This document shows, in pieces, positions 1 through 5,846 of a stretch of 8,537 nt of DNA (its first letter is position 1; every line of letters begins with the position of its first letter). The notes under the pieces are model-generated. The model worked only from the letters and a program-made list of their open reading frames with translations. It ran no database searches and was not told the DNA's origin. The translations under genes were made by a program, and so were the position numbers. The DNA lies in the NCBI GenBank assembly GCA_035255485.1, contig DATEZO010000164.1:1-8537 (forward strand), in the 5' to 3' direction. The stretch comes from DATEZO01 sp035255485. Lineage in GTDB: Bacteria > Pseudomonadota > Gammaproteobacteria > Burkholderiales > Burkholderiaceae_D.

Positions 1-816
1 GGAATGGGGAAGCGCATCGCGGGCGATGACGGGCAGGAAGGTGGCAGTAATGATGTAGCCGAATCCCGCCAAACCGTAGGCTATGGTAAGAATCCGGCTT
101 TCGATCCGATGGGCGCGTTCCGATACCGGGGTGGCTGACGAATCCTCGGTCACGATGCTCGCCTCGGATTTAGCCGCCGGCATCGCGTCGACCGTGGGCT
201 TTGCCCTGTCGAAGGTGCGCCAGATCAGCGCCGACAGTATGCCAGCCAGCAACCCGAACAGCAGCCAACCGCTGGACGCGCGCCAGCCGATTGCGGCCAC
301 GCCGCCAGCCAGCAGACCCGTCAGGAAAATGCCGATGCCCGGTCCGCAGTAGATGATGCCGCCTAATCGCGGCGCCTGCAGTTGGGCAAGACGCAACAGG
401 CACCAGCTCGAGCCGAACACGAATACCCAGGCGCTTGCAATTCCGGAGGCTGCGCGCAGCAGTATCCACAGCGCTTGCGTCAGGTTGGCGGCCGCGGAGG
501 GCAGCGGGATGGCCATCGACATGCCCATGGCCAGCGTCAGCGCGACCGTCATGCCCAGGCCCAGACGAATCATGAAGGCGGGGCCGCTACGGATCGCCAT
601 GCACGATAAGGCGCCGAAAAAATAACCGATGTAGTTTGCTGTCGCCAGCCAGCCGCCTCCCTGCAAATCGATTGCGCCATCATGCAGCATCATCGGCAAC
701 AGCGGCGTAAATGCGAAGCGTCCGATGCCCATCGCCACCGCGAGTGCAAGCAATCCTGAAAATGCAACGTGCCAGCCGGAGGCCGCTGCAGGCCTTGGCA
801 TCGGTGCAAGCGGCAC
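1..816 (-). CDS. YbfB/YjiJ-family MFS transporter (C-terminal part off the left edge)
   Basis: This is the N-terminal 272 codons of a major facilitator superfamily permease in the inner membrane; the reading frame is open to base 1. The first helix carries the stretch GIGRFAFTPLLPMM (about residues 30-43), typical of the YbfB/YjiJ branch. About six hydrophobic helices fill residues 16-200, followed by a charged, Ala/Ser-rich cytoplasmic linker (about 201-240) and the start of helix 7 (GLAGFGYIITATFLPVIAR). That is the usual 6+6 MFS layout, so about one third of the protein is missing. Substrate is not predictable; YbfB/YjiJ members are mostly uncharacterised. The start is uncertain. GTG at 816 sits one base after the tautomerase stop and has a weak GGA seven bases upstream. 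GTG at 831 (overlapping the tautomerase) and ATG at 801 are alternatives. It is probably translated from the tautomerase transcript. Confidence 0.88.
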   Translation of the reverse strand, partial: MPLAPMPRPAAASGWHVAFSGLLALAVAMGIGRFAFTPLLPMMLHDGAIDLQGGGWLATANYIGYFFGALSCMAIRSGPAFMIRLGLGMTVALTLAMGMSMAIPLPSAAANLTQALWILLRAASGIASAWVFVFGSSWCLLRLAQLQAPRLGGIIYCGPGIGIFLTGLLAGGVAAIGWRASSGWLLFGLLAGILSALIWRTFDRAKPTVDAMPAAKSEASIVTEDSSATPVSERAHRIESRILTIAYGLAGFGYIITATFLPVIARDALPHS

Positions 817-817
817 G

Positions 818-1021
818 TTATTTTCCGGCACTTCGTCGCACCGTTACCGATTCGCCGCCGATTCCCCAATTGTCGGTGTCCACTTCCTCGATCAGTACCA
901 TGGTGGTGGCCGGGCTCTTGCCGAGCACATCCACCAGCAATTGCGTGGCGCCGCGAATCAATGCGGCCTTTTGCTCACGAGTGATACCGTCGCGCGTGAT
1001 CTTGATGTTAACCAAAGGCAT
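818..1021 (-). CDS. 4-oxalocrotonate tautomerase-like enzyme, 67 aa
   Basis: A small cytoplasmic enzyme of the tautomerase superfamily, which interconverts keto and enol forms of acids using an N-terminal proline as general base. The sequence begins Met-Pro-Leu-Val-Asn-Ile, so Met removal would expose the catalytic Pro1. It ends with the family signature NWGIGGESVTVRR (residues 51-63), and Arg10, in the TRDGITREQK stretch, is a candidate substrate-binding arginine. At 67 aa it matches the usual 60-70 aa length of homohexameric members. Compared by eye with classical 4-oxalocrotonate tautomerase, it has one extra residue before the EQK motif, so it belongs to a side branch and the substrate is unknown. 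The frame is open further upstream to 1246, but the proline requirement and a GAGG Shine-Dalgarno nine bases upstream (complement of 1031-1034) fix the start at 1021. It is followed after one base by the MFS gene. Confidence 0.9.
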   Translation of the reverse strand: MPLVNIKITRDGITREQKAALIRGATQLLVDVLGKSPATTMVLIEEVDTDNWGIGGESVTVRRSAGK

Positions 1022-1248
1022 GATCCATTTCCTCATTCTACCGGTCGTGAATTCTCTGGCGGATGCTCCATCGTCGGGAACCGGGTTAATGCCGGCAAAC
1101 GCGCTCGACATGCAGTGACGCGAAGCTTTGGATTTCTTAAGGTTTATCATAACATTGCGCTTTGGTATCCGTAGAGGCCGACGGAACGCCGGCGCGTTCC
1201 GGTCGCTTGCCTGATACGGTGCACATTTCAAACCAGGGAGAGGCAATC
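1022..1248. promoter_or_regulatory. Divergent intergenic region, tautomerase / thioesterase
   Basis: This 227-bp gap separates the minus-strand tautomerase-MFS pair from the plus-strand thioesterase and must hold promoters for both directions. I see the tautomerase Shine-Dalgarno (complement of 1031-1034) and a purine-rich thioesterase Shine-Dalgarno (AGGGAGAGG, 1235-1243). A locally AT-rich stretch at about 1130-1155 includes TATCAT, a possible -10 for the plus strand, but no convincing -35 stands at the right distance. No clear operator palindrome or RNA gene was found. Confidence 0.4.
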
Positions 1249-1677
1249 ATGGCAATGGTCGAAACTGCGCGCGGCACGGTTCACGAGTGGCAGCGCGACC
1301 ACATGGGGCACATCAATGTACGCGCCTACATGGAATTTTTCGAGGAAGCGTGCTGGCAGTTCTACGCGATGCTGGGACTTACCCCGTCGCGCCTGCGCAG
1401 CGGCGAGGTACATTTGGCAGCGGTTCAGCAGAACATCAGCTATCAAAAGGAACTGTATCCGGGGGACACGGTCATGGTGCGTACCGGAACGATCGAGATG
1501 CGCGAAAAGGTATTGCGCTTCCGGCACGAACTACTGAATACCGAAAGCGGCGCAATTTGCGCTACCTGCGACTTTACCGTGGTATGCCTCGATCCGAAGG
1601 CGCGTAAGTCGCGGCCGTTTCCTGCCGAGGTAGGGCAGCGGGCAACCGAACTGGCACTGGAGCCGCTCAAGTCGTAA
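1249..1677 (+). CDS. Hotdog-fold acyl-CoA thioesterase (4-hydroxybenzoyl-CoA thioesterase/YbgC-like)
   Basis: A 142-aa cytoplasmic hotdog-fold thioesterase, predicted to hydrolyse an acyl-CoA to the free acid and CoA. The hallmark is RDHMGHINVRAYMEFFEEA at about residues 16-34. It corresponds to the DxxGHxNxxxY motif of the 4-hydroxybenzoyl-CoA thioesterase/YbgC family, with Asp17 as the likely catalytic acid and the following long helix as the hotdog sausage. Later strands (VQQNISYQKELYPGD, about 59-73; LRFRHELLN, about 89-97) fit the same fold, and the length is normal. The start ATG at 1249 is chosen because AGGGAGAGG lies 5-13 bases upstream; an in-frame GTG at 1162 would add 29 residues with no family likeness. 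It stands alone, divergent from the tautomerase gene, and faces the convergent ribbon-helix-helix gene. The substrate cannot be told from sequence. Confidence 0.88.
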   Translation: MAMVETARGTVHEWQRDHMGHINVRAYMEFFEEACWQFYAMLGLTPSRLRSGEVHLAAVQQNISYQKELYPGDTVMVRTGTIEMREKVLRFRHELLNTESGAICATCDFTVVCLDPKARKSRPFPAEVGQRATELALEPLKS

Positions 1678-1742
1678 GGAGCGAAAAGGAACGTGCCAAT
1701 AGTGCTGGCCATCGAAGCGGATTCAAACCCTTTGCTGCGTAG

Positions 1743-1772
1743 GGCCATCCCCTTTGGGCATCGGGATGTGCC
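1743..1772. terminator. Imperfect hairpin between convergent genes, possible terminator
   Basis: GGCCATCCC (1743-1751) pairs with GGGATGTGCC (1763-1772) with one bulged base and an 11-base loop. It lies in the 183-bp noncoding spacer (1678-1860) between the convergent thioesterase and ribbon-helix-helix genes, where terminators for both are expected. No T-tract follows on either strand, so it is not a textbook intrinsic terminator. The rest of the spacer shows no gene I can recognise. Confidence 0.25.
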
Positions 1773-1820
1773 ATGCGGTCGATTCTCGAACCGGTTGCCT
1801 TGCTGATTTGTCCGTGAATC

Positions 1821-1841
1821 GGAAATTGCCCGTCCATTTCC
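1821..1841. terminator. Small AT-stem hairpin downstream of the RHH gene
   Basis: GGAAAT (1821-1826) and ATTTCC (1836-1841) form a perfect 6-bp stem with a 9-base loop, 20 bases past the stop codon of the minus-strand ribbon-helix-helix gene. The position suits transcript end or stabilisation, but the stem is short and there is no U-run after it on the minus strand. Confidence 0.2.
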
Positions 1842-1860
1842 TTGCCTGGACCGGATTGAC

Positions 1861-2061
1861 CTATTTCTTTTTCTGGGAAGTAGTGACGCTTTTGAGCTTG
1901 CTTTTCGTGCTGTAGTTGACGCCATGTTTATCAAGATATTCCCGCATTAGTTGTCGTACAACCTGTGACGGGGTCAGATCCTGCTCCGCGCAGAGCTCCT
2001 CGAATGCCTTCTTCTTCACGGGATCAACCAGGACGGTCAGTCGTGCGGTTTTGGTTTCCAT
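1861..2061 (-). CDS. Ribbon-helix-helix (CopG/Arc-type) DNA-binding protein, 66 aa
   Basis: A 66-aa basic protein with a ribbon-helix-helix layout. A short N-terminal strand (TARLTVLVD, residues 5-13) would enter the DNA major groove. Helix 1 is about 14-26 (PVKKKAFEELCAE), a turn with the helix-2 cap follows at DLTPSQ (28-33), and helix 2 is about 33-44 (VVRQLMREYL). The tail from 45 on is Lys/Ser-rich, ending in KKK. Such proteins act as dimers that bind palindromic operators, often their own. It is divergent from the hyf-type operon, with 167 bp between start codons, and an AT-rich promoter and a perfect palindrome lie just upstream of it. It may therefore control itself, the operon, or both. 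No toxin-like gene is adjacent, which argues against an antitoxin role. The start ATG at 2061 is followed directly by the family pattern; no strong Shine-Dalgarno is visible. Confidence 0.8.
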   Translation of the reverse strand: METKTARLTVLVDPVKKKAFEELCAEQDLTPSQVVRQLMREYLDKHGVNYSTKSKLKSVTTSQKKK

Positions 2062-2092
2062 GATTATGATCTAGGCGGCTGATAACCTTGGC

Positions 2093-2100
2093 ATTATAAT
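2093..2100. promoter_or_regulatory. Overlapping -10 hexamers on both strands (ATTATAAT)
   Basis: ATTATAAT contains a perfect TATAAT on the plus strand (2095-2100, toward the hyf-type operon) and another on the minus strand (complement of 2093-2098, toward the ribbon-helix-helix gene). The surrounding 2061-2130 is about 34% G+C, far below its neighbours. Minus-strand initiation here would give a leader of about 25 bases before the ATG at 2061; plus-strand initiation would give about 120 bases before the GTG at 2229. No good -35 hexamer lies 16-18 bases upstream in either direction, so an activator may be needed or the promoter may be weak. Confidence 0.45.
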
Positions 2101-2101
2101 T

Positions 2102-2113
2102 AAATTGCAATTT
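2102..2113. promoter_or_regulatory. Perfect 12-bp palindrome AAATTGCAATTT, candidate operator
   Basis: AAATTGCAATTT equals its own reverse complement. It sits two bases beyond the plus-strand TATAAT and inside the -35 to -10 spacer region of the minus-strand promoter. A bound dimeric repressor here would block both directions. The ribbon-helix-helix protein encoded next door is the most obvious candidate ligand; that assignment is inference from position. Confidence 0.45.
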
Positions 2114-2132
2114 GATACCCGAAATTCAGAAT

Positions 2133-2143
2133 GTCGTGACGAC
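2133..2143. promoter_or_regulatory. Short inverted repeat GTCGT-G-ACGAC
   Basis: Two perfect 5-base arms are separated by one base, 20 bases from the 12-bp palindrome and in the leader of the hyf-type operon. It could be a second regulator site; it is too tight a loop to be an RNA hairpin. A repeat this short can also arise by chance. Confidence 0.2.
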
Positions 2144-2217
2144 GCTTGGAGTACCCATGCAATGTGCGCCTGGTATGTCGATTTTCTTGCCCGGTACATG
2201 ACAGCGTGAATTGACGT

Positions 2218-2223
2218 GAGGAG
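2218..2223 (+). promoter_or_regulatory. Strong Shine-Dalgarno (GAGGAG) setting the hyfB start
   Basis: GAGGAG lies five bases before the GTG at 2229. It decides that GTG is used rather than the in-frame ATG at 2247, whose upstream sequence has no comparable site. Confidence 0.75.
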
Positions 2224-2228
2224 CACTG

Positions 2229-4235
2229 GTGGCAGAATTGACTTCAATGGACTGTGTGCTGTTGGTCGTGGCAGGTTGGTTCGTCATTGGTAGTTGCGGT
2301 CTGCTGGTAATGAGGCGCACGGCTTTTGTTGCACATGTCCTGTTTCCACTGGGCGCCGTGCTTGGCGTGATTCTGGGAGCCGTTGGCCTGGTCAGCGGTT
2401 TTGGCGCACCGCAAACCGCCGTGCTGCCATTCGGGCTGCCGGATTTGCCTTTTCATTTCCGGCTCGACTCGCTGACGGCCTATTTCCTGTTCGTGCTTGG
2501 CATCGTCAGCACGGGCGTATCGGTTTTCTCCGCCGGCTATTTTCGACAAGGCGAGGGCACGCCACCGGGGCTGTTGTGCCTTGAGTACCATGCCTGCCTT
2601 GCCAGCATGGTGCTGCTGCTGATTGCCGACGATGCCTACGTATTCATGGTTGCATGGGAGACGATGACGCTGACAGCCACGCTACTCGTCATCGCCAACC
2701 ATCGGATACCCGAGGTGCGCCGCGCCGGCTTTCTTTACATACTGATCTCGCATGTCGGCGCGCTGGCGTTGCTGCTGTGCTTCGGGCTGTTGCAGGCCAA
2801 CACCGGCGACTACACCTTCGCTAACATGCGCAATCAGCATCTGGGTTCGTTCTGGGGGGCGATCGCCTTTTTTCTTGCCTTGTTTGGCTTTGGTGCCAAA
2901 GCGGGCATCCTGCCGTTGCATGTGTGGCTGCCGGAAGCGCATCCGGCGGCACCATCGCCGATTTCGGCATTGATGAGCGCATTCGTCCTGAAAACCGGAA
3001 TCTATGGCGTATTGCGCGTGACATTCGACCTGCTGCATATGCAGCTTTGGTGGTGGGGGGGGATCACGCTGGCGCTCGGACTGGGCACAGCCCTGTTCGG
3101 TGTGGTGCTAAGCACGGTGCAGACTGACATGAAGCGCCTGCTGGCTTATTCGTCGATTGAAAATATCGGGCTGATATTCGCCGGTATCGGGTTGACCATC
3201 CTGTTTCGCGCCTATGCCATGGCCGGGCTGGCCGCATTGTCGCTTACTGCGGCACTCTATCACGTGGCAAGCCACGGTGCTTTCAAAAGCCTGCTGTTCC
3301 TCGGAACCGGCACGGTACTGCATGCAACCGGCGAGCGCAATCTGGGCCATCTTGGGGGGCTCATGCGCTTCATGCCATGGACTGCATGGCCTGCCCTGAT
3401 CGGGGTGCTGGCAGCGGCCGGTCTGCCACCGCTTGGAGGATTTGTTTCCGAATGGCTATTGCTGCAAAGCTTCCTCTTTACGCCCGGCTTGCCAAATACT
3501 TTCCTCAATATGCTGATTCCCATTGTCGCCGCGGTGATTGCATTGGTGGGCGCGCTGGCCGGATATGTGATGGTCAAATTCTTCGCCATCATTTTTCTCG
3601 GCCAACCGCGCGAGCAAAAACTCAACGATGCGCATGATGCGGACAACTGGGAACGCGCGGGTTTTATCTGGCTGGCCGTCGCCTGCGTCTTTCTCGGCCT
3701 GTTCCCTGTGCAGATGGTGCAGATCCTGGAGCGCGTCACGCAGTTATTGATCGGGCAAGGTATCGGTGCGGCCGTCGCAGCGAATGGCTGGCTGCTGCTC
3801 GCGCCGGTCTCTCCTGATCACGCCAGTTACGCGCCGCTGGTGTTCGTGCTGGTCCTGCTGGCCTGCTGCCTGCTGACTTACCTCTTGGTCAGGCGCCTTT
3901 ACCATGGCCGCTTCACGCGCTCGGCGCCATGGGGTTGCGGATACCCTTTTCAAACCGCTCGCATGCAGGACACTGCGGAAGGGTTCGGCCAGCCGATCCG
4001 CGAAATTTTCGGCCCGTTCTTCCGGATGACGCGTGAGCTGCCTTCAGCGTTCGACAAGGCGCCACGCTACAGGGTCACGGTTGAAGATCCATTCTGGAGC
4101 CTGATCTATCGGCCGATCGCCGCGCTTACTGAACGTATCGCGCGCGTCGTCGGCCTGCTGCAGCATGGGCGAATTGCGGTATACCTGCTCTACAGCTTTT
4201 TGACCCTGCTGTTACTGCTGCTGGTGGTAATGTGA
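2229..4235 (+). CDS. hyfB: HyfB-like antiporter-type membrane subunit (hydrogenase-4 component B homologue)
   Basis: A 668-aa integral membrane protein of the NuoL/M/N (Mrp-antiporter-like) family and the expected length for HyfB/HycC. It would form a proton- or sodium-translocating module in the membrane arm of a complex-I-like enzyme. By eye it has about 14-16 hydrophobic segments. The ion-path residues of the family are present: Glu144 (VAWETM) on the TM5 equivalent, Lys224 (GAKAGILPLHVWLPEAH), Lys255 (FVLKTG), Lys353 (HGAFKS) and Glu408 (GFVSEW). The MKRLLAYSSIENIG loop (301-314) is a family signature. The C-terminal extension with WGCGYP (568-573) is typical of HyfB/HycC rather than NuoM. 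Translation starts at GTG with a strong GAGGAG. It is the first gene of the operon; no HyfA-like ferredoxin gene precedes it. Its stop codon shares a base with the next gene's ATG. Confidence 0.93.
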   Translation: MAELTSMDCVLLVVAGWFVIGSCGLLVMRRTAFVAHVLFPLGAVLGVILGAVGLVSGFGAPQTAVLPFGLPDLPFHFRLDSLTAYFLFVLGIVSTGVSVFSAGYFRQGEGTPPGLLCLEYHACLASMVLLLIADDAYVFMVAWETMTLTATLLVIANHRIPEVRRAGFLYILISHVGALALLLCFGLLQANTGDYTFANMRNQHLGSFWGAIAFFLALFGFGAKAGILPLHVWLPEAHPAAPSPISALMSAFVLKTGIYGVLRVTFDLLHMQLWWWGGITLALGLGTALFGVVLSTVQTDMKRLLAYSSIENIGLIFAGIGLTILFRAYAMAGLAALSLTAALYHVASHGAFKSLLFLGTGTVLHATGERNLGHLGGLMRFMPWTAWPALIGVLAAAGLPPLGGFVSEWLLLQSFLFTPGLPNTFLNMLIPIVAAVIALVGALAGYVMVKFFAIIFLGQPREQKLNDAHDADNWERAGFIWLAVACVFLGLFPVQMVQILERVTQLLIGQGIGAAVAANGWLLLAPVSPDHASYAPLVFVLVLLACCLLTYLLVRRLYHGRFTRSAPWGCGYPFQTARMQDTAEGFGQPIREIFGPFFRMTRELPSAFDKAPRYRVTVEDPFWSLIYRPIAALTERIARVVGLLQHGRIAVYLLYSFLTLLLLLLVVM

Positions 4236-5185
4236 TGATTACATACTCCGGATTTTTTTCACAACTGCTGGAAATACTTGGGGCGCTTGCGGCGGCGCCG
4301 CTTTTGACCGGCTGGGTCAACCAGTGTCGGGCATGGATGCAGAATAAATCGGCGCCCAGCCTGTTTCAGCCATACCGTATGCTGCACAAGCTGTTCTACA
4401 AGGACTCCGTATTGGCGGACCACGCGTCACCGCTGTTTCGCATGACCCCGTATATCGTGTTTGGCTGCATGACGCTGGCCTGCGGCATCATTCCCACCCT
4501 GTCGACCGACCTGCCGCTGTCGCCTGCGGCGGATGCGATTGCGCTGGTCGGCCTGCTGGCGTTGGCGCGCGTCTTCATCGCGCTGGCTGCGATGGATATC
4601 GGCACGGCATTCGGCACGATGGGCGCGCGGCGCGAGATGCTGGTCGGTTTCCTGGCTGAACCCGCATTACTGATGGTGTTGTTTTCGGCGTCGCTGATTA
4701 CGCAATCGACGCTGCTGCCGAGTATCGTGACCAGCCTGGTGCATCGGGAACTGATGATTTATCCCAGTCTTGCCTTTGCCGGCGTGGCGTTTACCATGGT
4801 CTCGCTGGCGGAAAATGCCCGCGTGCCGGTTGACAATCCCGCCACGCATCTGGAACTGACCATGATTCACGAGGCACTGGTCCTCGAATATTCGGGACGT
4901 CATCTCGCACTGGTCGAATGGGCCGCCAGCCTGAAGCTGTTTGCCTACTCTTGCATCGGTATCGCACTGTTTTTCCCCTGGGGTATCGCACAAGCCGATC
5001 ATCCACTCGATCTACTGCCGGCCATCCTCATTCTTGCATTGAAACTTGCCATCGGGGGGGCGACGCTTGCCTTGATCGAGATGAGTAGCGCCAAGATGCG
5101 CATTTTTCGGGTCCCGGAATTTCTGACGTTCGCCTTTCTGCTGGCTGTAATCGGCATGCTCGTGCATTTCCTGCTGGGAGCATAG
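4235..5185 (+). CDS. hyfC: HyfC-like NuoH-family membrane subunit
   Basis: A 316-aa membrane protein of the NuoH/HycD/HyfC family, the subunit that joins the membrane arm to the peripheral redox module. Family motifs appear in order: QPYRMLHKLFYKD (about 45-57), GARREMLVGFLAEPALL (about 130-146), ENARVPVDNPATHLEL (about 193-208) followed by EYSG (218-221), and KMRIFRVPEFL (about 287-297). The acidic residues around the 193-218 region correspond to the charged loop of NuoH at the quinone/hydrogenase interface. About eight transmembrane segments are visible. ATG at 4235 overlaps the hyfB stop (TGATG), with GGTGG seven bases upstream; a GTG one codon earlier (4232) is possible. The overlap implies translational coupling. 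The length is normal for HycD/HyfC. Confidence 0.93.
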   Translation: MITYSGFFSQLLEILGALAAAPLLTGWVNQCRAWMQNKSAPSLFQPYRMLHKLFYKDSVLADHASPLFRMTPYIVFGCMTLACGIIPTLSTDLPLSPAADAIALVGLLALARVFIALAAMDIGTAFGTMGARREMLVGFLAEPALLMVLFSASLITQSTLLPSIVTSLVHRELMIYPSLAFAGVAFTMVSLAENARVPVDNPATHLELTMIHEALVLEYSGRHLALVEWAASLKLFAYSCIGIALFFPWGIAQADHPLDLLPAILILALKLAIGGATLALIEMSSAKMRIFRVPEFLTFAFLLAVIGMLVHFLLGA

Positions 5186-5186
5186 G

Positions 5187-5846
5187 ATGACCGCTTATAC
5201 CGCGCAAATACTGAACCTGTTCGCCGCCATGCTGTTGCTGTTGACATTTGCGATGCTCAGTCAACGGCGGATTGTTTCACTGATTCACCTGTTTACGCTG
5301 CATGGCGCGACCATAGTCGCTGCCGCCCTGGTGGTGGCGTTTGTCACCCACGACAAGCATCTCTATTTTTCCGCAACCCTGACCTTTTTTCTGAAAGTCG
5401 TGTTGATCCCGTGGCTGCTGCACAAGCTGATTCACCGCTTGAACGTCAAGTGGGACGTCGAGCCGCTGATTAATGTTCCCACCACCATGCTGATCGGCAT
5501 TGTGCTGGTGATCATCGCATTCAATATTGCGCTGCCAATCGCGCAATTATCCTCTTCGATCGCACGCGGCACGCTCGGCATTGCGCTGGCCTGCATCCTC
5601 CTTTCCCTGATGATGATGATCACGCGTTCAAAGGCAGTTTCCCAGGTGATCGGATTTCTGTCGATGGAGAATGGGTTGTTTTTCGCAGCCACCGCGGCAA
5701 CCAACGGGATGCCGATGATCGTCGAGCTCGGGGTCACGCTTGCCGTGTTGGGTGGCATCCTGATACTTGGGGTTTTCATGTTCCAGATCCGGGAGCAGTT
5801 CGACAACATGGATATCCATAATCTCGAAACCCTGAAAGATGACTGA
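5187..5846 (+). CDS. hyfE: HyfE-like membrane subunit (contains NuoK-like part)
   Basis: A 219-aa membrane protein with about seven hydrophobic segments, matching HyfE of hydrogenase-4 in length and motif. The C-terminal half resembles NuoK: GFLSMENGLFF (156-166) places Glu161 in a helix, and Glu180 (MIVELGVTL) lies in the next. These correspond to the paired buried glutamates that form NuoK's proton path. Lys70 (FFLKVVLIP) is another buried charge. HyfE exists in hydrogenase-4-type complexes but not in the smaller hydrogenase-3 (Hyc) complex, so this operon is of the larger Hyf architecture. ATG at 5187 is one base after the hyfC stop, with GGGAG six bases upstream. Its 3' end overlaps hyfF by eight bases. 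Confidence 0.92.
   Translation: MTAYTAQILNLFAAMLLLLTFAMLSQRRIVSLIHLFTLHGATIVAAALVVAFVTHDKHLYFSATLTFFLKVVLIPWLLHKLIHRLNVKWDVEPLINVPTTMLIGIVLVIIAFNIALPIAQLSSSIARGTLGIALACILLSLMMMITRSKAVSQVIGFLSMENGLFFAATAATNGMPMIVELGVTLAVLGGILILGVFMFQIREQFDNMDIHNLETLKDD

Noticed and set aside
1022..1246. Longer tautomerase start giving 142 aa
   Set aside because: The catalytic proline must follow the initiator Met, the extra 75 residues have no family likeness, and a Shine-Dalgarno stands before the internal ATG at 1021.
1162..1248. 29-residue N-terminal extension of the thioesterase from a GTG
   Set aside because: There is no Shine-Dalgarno at 1162 and no homology to the family, while a purine-rich site sits right before the ATG at 1249.
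1715..1735. tRNA T-arm-like sequence (GGATTCAAACCC and its complement)
   Set aside because: No 5-bp T stem, anticodon arm or acceptor pairing could be built on either strand.
1443..1934. 163-aa minus-strand frame across the thioesterase 3' end and the RHH gene end
   Set aside because: It overlaps two recognisable genes, is low-complexity Ser/Arg-rich and has no known motif.
1861..2061. RHH protein as the antitoxin of a toxin-antitoxin pair
   Set aside because: No small toxin-like gene overlaps or adjoins it; the neighbours are a convergent thioesterase and a divergent membrane operon.
2089..2110. Sigma-54 (-24/-12) promoter for hyfB: TGGCAT…TTGCA
   Set aside because: The GG-to-GC distance is 17 bases instead of the required 12. 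TGGAGT…TGCAAT at about 2147-2162 is one base too short and poor at -24.
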